Source: Hydractinia symbiolongicarpus (Eukaryota; Cnidaria; Hydrozoa; Anthoathecata; Hydractiniidae). From it: 64,000 nt of DNA. Both the position numbers and the translations under genes were made by a program. The stretch lies in assembly GCF_029227915.1 (NCBI RefSeq), contig NC_079886.1, forward strand, positions 13,385,001 through 13,449,000, written 5' to 3'. Numbering within the stretch: the first letter of the stretch is position 1; each line of letters begins with the position of its first letter. Positions 35,328 through 46,689 of the stretch are shown here, one piece after another. Under the pieces are notes generated by a model that ran no database searches, was not told the DNA's origin, and saw only the letters and a program-made list of their open reading frames with translations.

Positions 35328-38300
35328 CTATAACTCTTCATAGTTTAACACTCTTTCACGTTTGATTTTCCTTTCGAATCTTGATCGTTGCACTACATCA
35401 TCACTTGAATCGTATCTTACGTTGTTGTTCTCTGACACAGATAAGTTACTGTCTTCACTGTCATCATACGGAATGGTAGCATCGCTGTGTATTTCCTCGC
35501 ATTCGTTATACGGAATAGTGTCTTCGCTGTCGTTTGCATTAACGGGGAGGAATAAACCCCTTCCCCAGGAGAGACACCCCATAGACTCGCCTGAGAGCAA
35601 TTTGATTCCGTCGAATAATATTTCCATTTCGAAGTCGAACTGTATATGAGCGAGGCGCAACTTCATTCAATATTTTCCCTTTGATTGTCCATTCTCAAGT
35701 GTCCTGATGTTGAATGGAGACTATTTGGCCCAGTTGAAATATTGAGGCCGTACCAGAACACTTTTGGTCATGGTAGGTTTTCATTTGTTTTTTCTCTCTA
35801 TCCATGTTTCTGAAGAAGTTTGGTGTGTGACGAACAACTGACGATAAGGTGTCGGATAGATTGAACCCAAGCAGTAATTGGGCAGGCGACTTTCCGCAAC
35901 TTAACGGTGCGTTACGGATGGCTAACAATCCTAAGTAAAAATCGTCATTTGATTTTTCTGTTTTCTTTATAAGACGTTTCTCAATTTTCACCATTGATTC
36001 AGCCAGACCGTTACTTCTGGGGTATCTAGGACTGCTAGTAATGTGGTTAAATCCCCATTCGTTTGCAAACTTCTTGAATTGATAAGATACATACTGGCTC
36101 CCATTATCAGAGACTAATGTTTCTGGAATGCCATGTTGAGAAAAATATAATTTAGTAGCTTCTATGACACAAGCAGCATCAGGAGTAAATATACTTCTGG
36201 CCACAATGAGTAGTAAACCGCAACTATAAGGTATGATCTACCAGCATATTGAAACAGGTCAGTGCCAACTTTTTGCCAAGCAATATCTGGTGATAAGTGA
36301 GGCAATAATGGAGCATTGGTTTTCGATGGTAGCATTTCTTGACAAGTCGAACATTTCTTTATGAAATCTTCAATGTCTGGATTCATTTTAGACCAAAAAA
36401 CAGTCTGACGAGCTCTGCGTTTACACTTCTCTGTACCCAAGTGTCCCTGATGCAATTTCATCAATATAGAACGTTGCAGTTCCTTTGGTACTATGATTCT
36501 TTCTCCAAGTAGTAGCAAACCATTAACGTAGGTGAGATTAGCACGGCCTTCCCAGTATGGTTGAATTTCAATTGAACAGTTTCTGCGTTGTTCTGGCCAT
36601 CCAGTTTGGGTTGCTGTTATCACTGTTTGTAATACGACATCATTTGCAGTGGCTTCTTTAATCTCTACTAATCGTTGCTCTGATGCTGGTACACTGTGTA
36701 TCACTTGATTCACAAATGCAGTCACTTCAATTTCAGCAATTGCATCATCTTCTGTTGGTTCCTGGCATGGTGCACGTGATCATACATCAGCATCCAGTAG
36801 GTCTTTCCCGGGTACATGGGTTGCAGTAAATCTAAATTTCATCATACGCATTCTTAGTCGTTGTATACGTGGAGACAATTCATTCAGTGGTTTGTTATTC
36901 AAAATTGGTATTAACGGCTTGTGATCTGTTTCTAGTACAAAATGAGAAATTCCGTACAAATAAACTGCCATTCTTTCCATTCCCCACGAAGCTGCTAACA
37001 TTTCCACCACGATCGTTGCATAATTCTTTTCCGTTGCTGTTAGGAAACGTGAAGCACAACCAACCGATCGCCATTCATTATCGTATTGATAAAGTATGAC
37101 ACTGATACCATTAGTAACACTTCCATCTGTTCTAATTTTTGTTTTCTTTTTAACATCATAATGTGTAAGAATCGGTTGCATTGACAATGATTCTTTACAA
37201 TTGTTGAAAGCGTTTGTATGAACAACTGTCCATATCCATTCATTCTTCGAACTTAAAAGGTCTCTTAGTGCCTCTGCAGTTTTAGCAAGATCTGCACTGA
37301 AACGTGACATTTGTTGAACCATTCCCATAAATCGTCTGAGTTCGGTAATGTTTGTGGGTACTGGAAATTTCTTAATAGCTTCCACTTTAGTTGCTAATGG
37401 CTGAATTCCCTCTTTTGAAATTTTATGTCCTAAAAACTCAATTTCAGTTTTCCTGAATTGGCATTTCTTTAAATTCAATTTTACTTTGTTTTTAGATAAG
37501 TCTGATAGAAATATTTTCAAACGTTCGTCATGATGTTGATTATCTTTTCCAAAAACTAAAAAATCATCCATACTCTTAACAATACCACTTTTCCCCACAT
37601 TCATGTCATCTATACGCTCATTAAATGTTTCGGGCATGGAGGTAAGGCCAAACGGAGAACGAGTTGGACAATACCGACCAAATGGAGTGATAAATGTGGC
37701 TTTTAACTGGCTTTCTTTCTTCTTCTAGTTTCATTTGCCAATAACCCGAGTTGGCATCTAATTTAGACATAACTACACATTCCTCCCCTAATTTGGCCAA
37801 AGTTTCATTAACACTGTCCAGTTGATAAAGACTTCTTTTTGTTACGACATTCAATTTGGTCAGGTCCAAACATATTCGCAAAGTCCCGTTTGGTTTAGGC
37901 ACAACTACGATAGGATGACACCACTCCGTTGGTTGCGTAACTCGACGTATGACCCCTAAATTTTCCATTCGATCAAGTTCCTTTTTACGAGGATCCAACA
38001 ATGGTAATGGTACTCTTCTATGGGCTAATATATGATAAGGAGTACTACCTTCTTCCACTTCTATGCGAATAGGCTCACCTTTAATTTCACCTAAACCTTC
38101 AAACACCTCTGGAAATTGAGAAATAATGTCTTCTGGATAGTCATTGTCCTGCTTAATTTGATTAATTGTTACTAAATTGAGCTTTTCGATTGCTGGGCGC
38201 CCCAAAAGGGCTATTTTTACAAATTCACACACATACAACTTGTCACTAACAGTTTTTTCGTGAACTTTCAGAGACACGTTTATAAATCCATAACATTTGA

Positions 38301-39338
38301 ATCGATGCGAGTCCGGTCCGAATAACTTTTTAGTTGTTGGATGGAGGTTAAGAACTTGATACCCTATCTGTTCCAGATGATTGAGTCCGATCACAGAAAT
38401 ATCAGCACCGGTATCGATTTTCATTTTCAAATTGTTATTATCTACACGCAACACGCACATTAACTTCACAGCTGCTCTCAATTGAATCTACAGAGGCCCC
38501 CACTCTCCCGAGAAAAAGGGCACCTACCCCTTCATCAGTCCCTTGAATGTCATGGGCTCCCTTTGTGTCCTTATTAAATCCGCCTTGATAATTTTGTTTC
38601 CCACAGAGTAAACTTTTAGCAAAATGATTCAGTTGGCCACAATTAATACACTTTTTCCCCATGCGGGACAGTACCTTTCCCCAAATGCATGGTTACGTCC
38701 GCAAAATTTGCACAAAACATTATTACTGTTGGAGAAATCATTCCTCATACCTGCAACTTTTGATTTACCGTGGAGATAGTTGACATTATCTTCCTCTTCT
38801 TTTTTTGCTTTCAATGTGATGAGACCTTCGGTTGCTTTTTCATCAGCTCTGCAAATATCCACAGCTTTTTCGAGTGTTAATCTGGCTTCAGATAAATGTT
38901 TCTTTTGAGTAGCACTACTGGCAATACCAGAGACAATTCGATCTCTCACTAAACCTGGATGGCAAGTTGGGCAAAAATTACAGTTATTGCTCAAGTTTTT
39001 AACATCTGTCAGGAAGTCATCAAATTTCTCACTTTCGTTTTGAGTGCGTGAGTTGAAAATATGACGTTCTAATGTGTCATTCACAAGTCCTTTTGCAAAC
39101 TTCTCAAGGTTTTCAATTATTGCTACTGGATCATTCCTTTGCTCTTCTGTTAACGAAAACGACTCATATATACTTCTCGTCTCGCTAGTGAAAGTGTAAC
39201 GTATCAATGCACTGATGTATTGTGGATTTTTTTCCTCAAGTCCAGTCAACATTGCATAGTCAGTCCACTTCTCTTTCCAGCTTAAACTGATAGATCCAAT
39301 ACAGGTGGAACAAGGGCATTCTTCATTTGTTCTTCCAT
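35328..39338 (-). pseudogene. Ty3 gag-pol, frame-broken
   Basis: Gag starts with an ATG at 39338; its frame shifts near 39285 and again inside the zinc knuckles (CKFCGRNHAFGERYC then CINCGQLNHFAKSLLC, near 38725-38625). Then come the protease (MKIDTGADISVIGL, near 38430), RT (HPIVVVPKPNGTLRICLDLT; MDDFLVFGK keeps both Asp) at about 37950-37500, RNase H (RTDGSVTNGISVIL; LETDHKPL) at about 37125-36900, integrase zinc domain (HQGHLGTEKC ... CSTCQEM) and core (VGTDLF; LVSDNGSQYVS; NGLAESMVKIEK, so D-D-E is present) at about 36470-35960. A chromodomain-less C-terminal part with VAPRSYTVRLRNGN and an acidic tail ends near 35328. Frame changes near 37630, 36750 and 35700 also break it. Confidence 0.85.
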
Positions 39339-39414
39339 AACGTTAATTAAATATTTTGATTTTAAAGATTCTTTAAGATATAACGTCTACTTTATTTCAA
39401 CAATAGTTGTCGCT

Positions 39415-39437
39415 GGTTAATCCTGTTCGCAGCGTCA
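39415..39437 (-). promoter_or_regulatory. Primer-binding site of the Ty3 element
   Basis: Minus-strand TGACGCTGCGAACAGGATT follows the 5' LTR. The plus strand GGTTAATCCTGTTCGCAGCG resembles a tRNA T-arm and acceptor 3' half, so priming by a tRNA 3' end is likely. Confidence 0.6.
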
Positions 39438-39526
39438 TGTTTAGTTTTAACTATATATATTATATCAAGTGCCGATTACACCATAAATATATACGCATAA
39501 TATGAAGCGCCAAGTATAACATAACA
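39438..39526 (-). repeat. 5' LTR of the Ty3 element (89 bp)
   Basis: Near-identical partner of 35176-35264. Confidence 0.8.
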
Positions 39527-39644
39527 TGAACACATAGTTAACCAAAATTTAAACTTTTAATCTTCAACTATTTCAATAAAAGCATGCCCAGAATAGAGTG
39601 GTATTTCAGATTTTTGACCGTCTTTGGCAAGAAATAGCAACTAC

Positions 39645-39765
39645 CCAAAGTAGGGCATTTTAATATTGACGATTTTTGATCGACTTTGGGCAGGAATAAA
39701 AACAACCCAAAGTAGGGCATTTTAATATTTACGATTTTTGACTAGCTTTGGGCAGGAATACCAAC
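39645..39765. repeat. CCCAAAGTAGGGC repeat cluster, right part
   Basis: Units of about 60 bp with ACCCAAAGTAGGGCATTTTA and CGACTTTGGGCAGGAATA. An inverted GCCCGACTTTG lies at about 40248. Related to 35015-35090. Confidence 0.7.
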
Positions 39766-40401
39766 CTCTATCTCATTATTCTAAGCTTCTGTCAACCCAT
39801 ACGGAGGAATATACCTAAGCACTAGATTACAAATTGTGCAGGGAAGTAGAAACAGATTTTGGCTAGCCAGGGTTTGCGGTACCTTTGATTGCTTTCTTAA
39901 AAAAATCACGCAAAACAGTTACAAATAAAGGCTGCTAGTTTTATGAGTTGGTTTATCTTAAAATTATCCAAACGTATTATTTTCCTAAACACGTCATAAA
40001 AAGCGCCCTTTTTGATTGTGCGTAATTTGGTTTAATTGCACAAAGCTGAGCAAAAGGCATTTTTTTGCAATACAGTGGTTTTCTTATACATATGGTAAAA
40101 AAATTCTTTTTATTTTGCCGTAAATAATTTCTTTTCTTCTTTATTTATTTCTTTTCTTATTTCAAACACTTAAAAAATGCTCTCTTTTTTCTATCAGCAA
40201 TGTAACTTTTTTTACATGCACCAGATAGGGAAAAAAATTCGTACAAGGCCCGACTTTGTGTGATACACAGTTTAGTTGTTTTAAAACATAGTTTTCGTTT
40301 TTAATTTCATTGTCCTGATGGTTACATTGACACCAAGCTATCTATGTAGCTAGCAGTTGCTACATTAATATTCTTTTATAATATATTGTATTTAGAGTTG
40401 C
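39766..40401. other. AT-rich, no gene recognised
   Basis: Upstream region of the integrase-derived exons at 40402. Nothing beyond T-rich tracts and a CTATGTAGCTAGC motif at 40340. Confidence 0.4.
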
Positions 40402-41570
40402 ATGTTCAAAATGGACGACATTGGACTTAATTTTGAAGCATGGTTGGATAAGGAGTTACAAAAAAATACAACTCTGATGTCCAATGAAATGTTTAATTTT
40501 ATTGTGAAGTATTTGAATGGTGGAAGAGAAGGGATTCCAAGGAAAGTGGAAAAGAGAGTGAAAAGAAAACAGTACAAGGTCTTAAGTTATTCTGCATTAA
40601 ATTTACACAATACCACATGTGTTCCAACAAAAGAAAAGGTTTGTTTATTAACATTCAACATATAGTAGTTATTTTTATATGTATAAGAGGCGGTAGAGCG
40701 GAAGGTAAAACAGACATGACATATATACTAGAGAAACTAAGTAAGGAAAGGCTTTTAATAAATAGAATGTTACTGTATAAATAAATGATAGATCCTAATT
40801 AAGCCTTTTTACACACTAATGAAATCACTAAACAATGGTTTGACGAGAAATAAAGAGTTCAATAAGTGTAATACACAGCTCGGTTTTGCTCTCTTTCACT
40901 AGGCATTATATATTTATTGTAGCTAATACAGCTTACGTAGCTTACGTAAGTTTTAACTGGCAGAAAAACCTATCTTAGTATAAAGTTGTTTGTCCATACT
41001 TTAAAGTAATGTATATATAATATTTTTTTTATACTTTTTGGTGCAAGTTTTTTTTTAACGTTTACGTCTATGTTATAATATATATAAATATAGTTTAAAA
41101 TAAGTAATTATAATTTGCATGTTTATTTCATGCATTTTGTTCGATTCAGATTCTAAATGGAAGAACCGCTTGCAAAAGTGGCAGTGGGTTCAACTCCCAC
41201 CTGAATTACTTGATAATGTAGAATTTTTTAAATATTTATTGCATTTAAAACAGATAAAAACAAGTTATATCAACATGTATATAAATGTGCTTTTAGGCGT
41301 GTAATTGTTGGCACACAAACATTTGACATTATTGAAAAAGCACATAAAGAGGCTGTACATTCAGGTGTTGCAAAAACTTATGAAAGGGTTTGGGTTTTTA
41401 TCATATTTTGTTATTTTGTCTTAAATATGCTTGGAATTATTTATAGATATCTCGAACATATGACAACATACCAAGAACGGCTGTGGATTTTTATATTCGA
41501 AATTGTGTAACTTGCGCATTAAAAACCATTCAAATGAAAAAAAGCCCCATTACGACCAATTATTCCAACT
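40402..41570 (+). pseudogene. Second integrase-derived gene fragment (HHCC domain, no core)
   Basis: Exon A 40402-40638 (MFKMDDIGLNFEAWLDKELQ ... TKEK) ends at a GTTTGT donor. A possible exon near 41147-41255 reads NRLQKWQWVQLPPELLDNVE. Exon C 41297-41387 (TFDIIEKAHKEAVHSGVAKT) ends at GTTTGG, and exon D 41447-41570 (ISRTYDNIPRTAVDFY, CVTCALKTIQMKK) ends at GTAAGC. H-x3-H and C-x2-C form the integrase zinc domain, of the same type as the gene at 8229. No D-D-E core in this family's style follows. The order of exons matches the gene at 8229, so both may derive from one ancestral family. Confidence 0.6.
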
Positions 41571-42159
41571 GTAAGCAAATGTTTTGTGTTAAAGTTGTGC
41601 ATTTTTAGTTTTTTTTTTTTTTTATTTAATTCTTAATTCCTAATTTATGCCATGATAAATAACAAAAAGATTAAAAGAAGAACGTCAACCTAAATGTTTA
41701 CCAATTTGAATTTTTTGCACAAATTGATTTAATTTAATTGACATGCAGACAAAAAGAATTTAGTTTTTTACTTTACCTGTAATTTTGAAATTGAAATAAC
41801 ACATACTATAATACTTGTTCTGTCTACTATGTGGGGGAAACAAACTCCGACAGAGAAAAAAAAGACCAAGAAGAAGAGAAAATGTGGATAGAACGCTTAC
41901 TAAAACTTAAAAGGAACGGCAGTCTTGAAAACATTTTCTTTGACGCAACCAATCCGGAAAAGTCTGGCGGTGCAGGTTGAGTTGCAGCCAACATGGAGTA
42001 CCTTTTAAAAAGGATCCAATTCCTTTCAAGTTCTCAACCAGATAATTGACTTAGATATTTTATTAATGTGACGCAATAACAGTTAGGAACTATATGCTTG
42101 AAGATGTGTCAAATCATAAACCACTGCACGCTGCACATGTGTGCCAGACAGCCTACTTC
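41571..42159. other. No recognised gene
   Basis: AT-rich; includes a T14 run near 41610. No long frame. Confidence 0.4.
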
Positions 42160-42372
42160 CAAGATAGGGTGTGGTTCTTTATGCCATCCCTTTGTGGGCA
42201 AACCTGTTAAAAAGGCTTCGCCCAAGATGGGGTGTCTTTTTTATGCCACCCCGTGGTGGGCAAACCTGCTAAAAAGGCTTTGCCAAAGATGGGGTGTCGT
42301 TTTTATGTCAACCCGTGGTGTGCAAACCTTAAAAATGTGGTGGGCAAACCTGGTAAAAAGGTTACACCCAGG
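42160..42372. repeat. About 62-bp tandem repeat
   Basis: Units with AAGATGGGGTGTC, TTTTATGCCACCCCGTGG and GGGCAAACCTGNTAAAAAGG recur near 42160, 42222, 42285 and, shortened, 42330. Each contains the palindrome CACCCCGTGGTGGG. Confidence 0.8.
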
Positions 42373-42422
42373 ATGGGCTCGAAATTGTGTGTGGAATTTT
42401 AGTAGTCATAGTATCAACTCTT

Positions 42423-42640
42423 TCGTACAATAGCCCCTATGGCTCACGTTTCTTCCAATTTAAAAACACTTCTCTTCTATGATCCAAACAGTTCTCTTCT
42501 GTACGATGGCCCCTATGGCTCACTTCTCTTCCAAATCAAAAACACTTCTCTTCTATATAACGAAACACTTCTCTTCTGTATTTTGACACTTCTCTTCAGT
42601 GTTTTGACACTTCTCTTCTACACTTAACACTTCTCTGCAT
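42423..42640. repeat. ACACTTCTCTTC array, left
   Basis: At least seven copies of ACTTCTCTTC with irregular 16-25 bp spacing; GGCCCCTATGGCTCAC is present twice. Confidence 0.85.
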
Positions 42641-42771
42641 GTGGCTCTTTACAACTTGAATTCTAAAATCTGGTCTGCAATTTTACATCATTGGTCCGTA
42701 ATTTTAACCTGTTGTGAGGTTTATTACACGGGACCAGTCCGCTCGCCATGTGACATATTTTTTCAACAAGA

Positions 42772-43317
42772 TTAAGGTCTGATGATGGTACTGAAAACTG
42801 TATTTTGGAAGCTGTTGAGATTGCATTAAGATCTCAGCATAATGACGAATATGCTGGCACTGGCAGTTTTATTGTTGGTACACCAACAGCTAAACAAAGA
42901 ATTGAGTCTTTTTGGTCACAACTTTCAAAAGACAGACCAAGTTGGTGGAGGTTATTATTAGGGAACTTGCACTTAGGATTTTTAGATGCTGGTGATGCAC
43001 TCATTGCTGAATGTGTACGCTACTGCTTTATGGATTTGATCAGAAAGAACCTTAATGAATTTGCGATCTGTTGGAATCAACATCTGTTAGCACCAAGCAA
43101 AGGTGCTACTGCTCCCCGTGGAAGGCCTGATACATTGTACTTTGTTCCAGAATTATATTGTTGCGAGTCTTTTAAAAAAACTTTAGATCTTAATGAGCTA
43201 GAAGAATTTAGCGAACTATCTGTACCAGATCACGATAATGAGCCTAAATTTATTGAATTTGCGGAAACAGTTCTTCCAATGGAGGGTTTCTCCAAACTTA
43301 AAGGTTACCTCCCATGA
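42772..43317 (+). pseudogene. Integrase core fragment (animal DDE family)
   Basis: After a CAACAAG acceptor-like site the frame reads LRSDDGTENC, later SFIVGTPTAKQRIESFWSQL, DRPSWWRLLLGNL and RPDTLYFVPELY. This matches a widespread metazoan integrase-core family in which RSDDGTEN and RIESFW hold the second Asp and the Glu. The first catalytic Asp and the N-terminal part are absent here, so it is a 5'-truncated piece of about 180 codons ending in a natural stop at 43317. No zinc domain of its own is seen. Confidence 0.75.
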
Positions 43318-44199
43318 AAAATCAAGTTGAGCTCATATGAAAGAGCTTGAAAGGTTGTCTAGGAATTTAAACATTTTTTTAAAAATTCTTGATTGGTTCT
43401 TTAGAATTTGGACTAAGAAGATACAATAATTATGCATGATGTCTGCAAGGGAGTTAATTTAACATTTTTGAAAAGCCATATAGAGTTAAAAAGATTTTCT
43501 GGCCATTCACTTTGACGGGTTTTGAACATTCTACATATTTTTTTTACTTAGTTACCATAATTATGCTCAATGCATACTCATGACATCTCATGACATTTCA
43601 AGACATATATCTCGAGAACGGATCAAGATTTTTCAAAAAATAAAAAGATTTATAGACAACTTTCAAAGATCTTTAATATGAGCTCAACTTTATTTTTAGC
43701 GGTAGGGAACCTTTAAGCCAGATACAGCTCATGAAGCTATTGATTATTATATTGCCTTGATTTATGCAGTCAAAAGATATATGTAATACAACACCTGTAA
43801 CAATGTAAAATACTTGGATTTTAGAAATATATATCTTGCTTTTCAAAACCACGAGTTATTTTCCTAACATTGCTGCAAAAAAATATCTTGGTTTTTGTAA
43901 ACCACGAGTTCTGTTCCTAACAGACATTGCAATCAATGTTTATTCCCGGATAAAGTAGGGTCAATTGTAAGCCGCAAAACATTCTAGTTTCGCCGAATCG
44001 CAATTATAAAAGTTCAAAGTTAGTGGAAACTAGATAAAAAAAAGCAATCTCGTATTACGCTTCTGGGACCGTATAAGAATATAGCTTGAAATTTCGAAAA
44101 GTTTTTCCCGCGAAAAATCTAATTTTGCAGAAACGTTAATATGCCCCGTAAGAATTTATGCAAACTTTACTGGGTCTAAAATTTCCTATGCGCAGGGCC
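43318..44199. other. No recognised gene
   Basis: AT-rich interior of the candidate element; includes two similar lines around 43830-43925 (AACCACGAGTT repeated) and CCCGCGAAAAAT debris near 44108. Confidence 0.4.
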
Positions 44200-44269
44200 C
44201 GGGGTGTGCCATTTATTCATAAACAAGATCTGGATAAATTCGTATATTAAGGACCAGATTCAGTCTGGG

Positions 44270-44510
44270 AAATTTTCGAGCTTATGGAAGAGAAGTGTTT
44301 CGCACTTGGAAGAGAAGTGTTTCGCACTTAGAAGAGAAGTGTTTCGAACGGAAGAGAACTTTGGGTATCAAAGTAGAGAAGTTTTTTATACAGAAGAGAA
44401 GTGTTTTTATACAAAAGAGAAGTGTTGTTACAAAGAAGAGAAGTGTTTTGACTAAGAAGAGAAGTGTTTTGATTGAGAAGAGAAGTGAGCCATAGGGGCC
44501 ATCGTACTTC
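44270..44510. repeat. AGAAGAGAAGTGT array, right
   Basis: About nine copies of GAAGAGAAGTG in inverse orientation to 42423-42640. Upstream of it, 44204-44280 is homologous to 46060-46140. Confidence 0.85.
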
Positions 44511-44530
44511 TGCACTTAACACTTCTCTGC

Positions 44531-45090
44531 ATGTGGTCCCAAACTTTCACTTCACAAGTAATTTTAAAAATCTGGTCCGCAATTTTACACCCATGGTCTG
44601 TATAATTTTTTTCACTTTTCGCTAGAAGCATACTTGGCTAACACGTGCTCAATTTACGAATAAAAATTATTAAAATATTGTAGCAGGTCCCGAAGCATGT
44701 GCATGACTAAAATAATATCACGAATCAATTCAGATCAGTAGCAAAGTAATTAATTTTATTTATCAAAATTACAATAAATGGCAAAATAGATGGCTACCGA
44801 GAGTCCTCAAAATCATGGTGGTGTCAACCAAGCAATTTCCTTTCAAAAATGTCAGGCTAGGATTTTAGATTAAAACAATACGTACTTTGTTTAGAACAAT
44901 AAAGAAATAATGGCCAGCCTGGTTAAAATTTTGGTGTTCTTATAAGAACATGCGTATTAAAAAAGATAAACGAATGCCTTAAACGGATACGTCATTTATT
45001 CACTCTCGTCTCCCTAAAATATAAAAAACGCAAAAAACCTGGAGGATCACAAAATGTCTTGTCGACTCTATCAAAAAGCAAGACATTGAC
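44531..45090. other. No recognised gene
   Basis: Starts with TCTGGTCCGCAATTTTACA, a direct repeat of 42665-42690 (also following CTTAACACTTCTCTGCATGTGG in both places). Otherwise AT-rich. Confidence 0.4.
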
Positions 45091-45099
45091 GGTATCTAC

Positions 45100-45920
45100 G
45101 ACGTTGAAAAAACAAAAACAGCTAAAGCACAAGTTAGAACTTTAAAATTGGATATCCAGAAAGAGAATCTCGCCCTATGCGGAAATAACATGACGGTGAA
45201 GAAGTTAAGGTAAACGACATCAACCAACAAAAAAGAGTCTCCAATTGGCTCAATGTATTGCCAATCACTTAGCAAGGTTTTTATCTCAACAAGCAAGAGT
45301 TTTAGGATACAATTGGAGCATTCCAATTTACCCAGCAGTTGCGTTTGTGGAGCTCGATTTGACGTTGAACACAGCATGAAGTGTAAAATGGTTGGCTTTG
45401 TTACGAGACGTCACAACGACATTCGTGACCTCACATCAAAGTTATTCAAGGATGTTTGTCATGACGTACAGTTAGAACCGAATTTGCTACCGCTGACTGG
45501 AGAACGTTTCGATTTAAAGAGTGTAAAAACCGGTGATGTTTGTAGACCGGACATTCGTGCTCGTAATTTTTGGATAAACAGCCAACAGACGTTTGATGTA
45601 AAGGTTTTTGACCCCACTGCCTCGAGGTGCAGCAACCAAACTTTACAGTGTTGATAATGGCAGTTTCACGCCGCTTATATTTTCAATTCACGGAAGCATG
45701 GGTCGCGAATGCATGACTTTTTACAGTCGGCTTTCGGAAATGATAGCGGATAAGAAGAACATACCCATTTTAACTGCAGTCACACATATACGCACAAAAC
45801 TTTGTTTTGCTCTGTTGAGATCTGGTTTAATATGTTTAAGAGGTTCGAGAAGTTTATATAAAAAGTTCGATGGAGGAGATGATATTGTGGTTGATCATGA
45901 AATTTCAAAGTTGAACTGTT
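45100..45920 (+). pseudogene. Retroelement PD-(D/E)xK endonuclease-like fragment
   Basis: The piece at 45253-45654 has a zinc-knuckle pattern CVCGARFDVEHSMKC, then RRHNDIRDLTSKLF, CRPDIRARNFW and FDVKVFDP, which fit the Cys/His motif followed by PD...D-x-K residues of restriction-like endonucleases carried by some retroelements. The reading then shifts frame near 45610-45650 and resumes as SFTPLIFSIHGSMGRECMTF and LICLRGSRSLY, with an evident internal deletion. Upstream, 45215-45300 shows SNWLNVLPIT-like sequence in another frame. It is a broken relic; the retroelement class is not certain. Confidence 0.55.
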
Positions 45921-46048
45921 AAATCGTTAGCTAGGAATATGTTGTGTTATGTCGTAAATTAGTCCCTCGTAGTCATATAATGTTCTACTTATTGTTGTAA
46001 AATTATGTGTAAAGAAATATATCGCATATAAATATAAAAACCTGGAGG

Positions 46049-46300
46049 TGACGGGTTGGTCATTTATTCAAAAAACGTGGGTTTGCGAAATCTAGCTCAA
46101 TCAATATTCCAGACCGGAATTGGGTCTGAGAATTTTTTGAGTTCATGGAAGAAAAGTGTTTCTCACTTTGGAAGCGAAGTGTTTCGAACGGAAGAGAAGA
46201 TTTCAGAGGAAAGAAGAGAAGTGTTTTACCTAAGAAGAGAAGTTTTTTGACTAAGAAGAGAAGTGTTTTTATTAAGAAGAGAAGGGAACATAGCAAACGT
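46049..46300. repeat. Second copy of the AGAAGAGAAGTGT right end
   Basis: TCATTTATTCA, then GAGTTCATGGAAGAAAAGTG and about eight GAAGAGAAGTG-like units; aligns with 44204-44480. Confidence 0.75.
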
Positions 46301-46341
46301 GCTCCACAATTTCGCAATAAATACATAAACTTTTAACACAA

Positions 46342-46350
46342 AGTGGAATG
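46342..46350. repeat. Target-site duplication, left copy (AGTGGAATG)
   Basis: Nine bases identical to 51049-51057, each abutting the inverted ends of the element between them. Confidence 0.85.
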
Positions 46351-46689
46351 GGTTAAGTAAAGCTAGCCGTACCTAACAGCCGCACCTTAGCCGTACCTTA
46401 GCCGTACTTAAGAAAATTCGTAATTAGCAGCTCTGTGTAAGACCACTTGCTTCTAAATGCCGATAAAAATGATGCAAAATGGAGCACTCCATCGTCGAGC
46501 CCCAGTAACCCCCAGGGAATCCTCAATGATGAAATACCGATAATAATATATCTTACATGTATTATAATTTTTATAAAATGATTTTAATACAAATACAAAA
46601 GAGATTTTTAAAATTGAATGTATGAAAAACATTAGTAAAGTAAGATTGAACATTATTACGCTGCGGACAATATTAGAGCTAGCGCTAAA

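Larger units (their letters stand above)
35176..39526 (-). mobile_element. Ty3/gypsy element with very short LTRs
   Basis: 4351 bp between two 89-bp LTRs. Flanks TAAAC (35171-35175) and TGAAC (39527-39531) fit a 5-bp target duplication with one change. A polypurine tract lies at 35265-35274 and a tRNA-complementary primer site at 39415-39437, in the right places for a minus-strand element. Two LTR differences in 89 bp point to a moderately recent insertion, yet the coding region is broken at several places. Confidence 0.85.
42423..44510. mobile_element. Candidate element with inverted ACACTTCTCTTC arrays
   Basis: The left end has GTAC..TGGCCCCTATGGCTCAC and repeated ACACTTCTCTTCT (42423-42640). 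The right end has the inverse, AGAAGAGAAGTGT repeats and GTGAGCCATAGGGGCCA..GTAC (44270-44510). An integrase-core fragment lies between. The exact termini and target duplication are unclear because the ends contain GTAC palindromes. A second right-end-like copy is at 46049-46300. Confidence 0.6.

Noticed and set aside
46351-46364. A TTAA target duplication (Kolobok or piggyBac type)
   Set aside because: TTAA on the left faces CTAA on the right, whereas AGTGGAATG is duplicated exactly outside the inverted ends.
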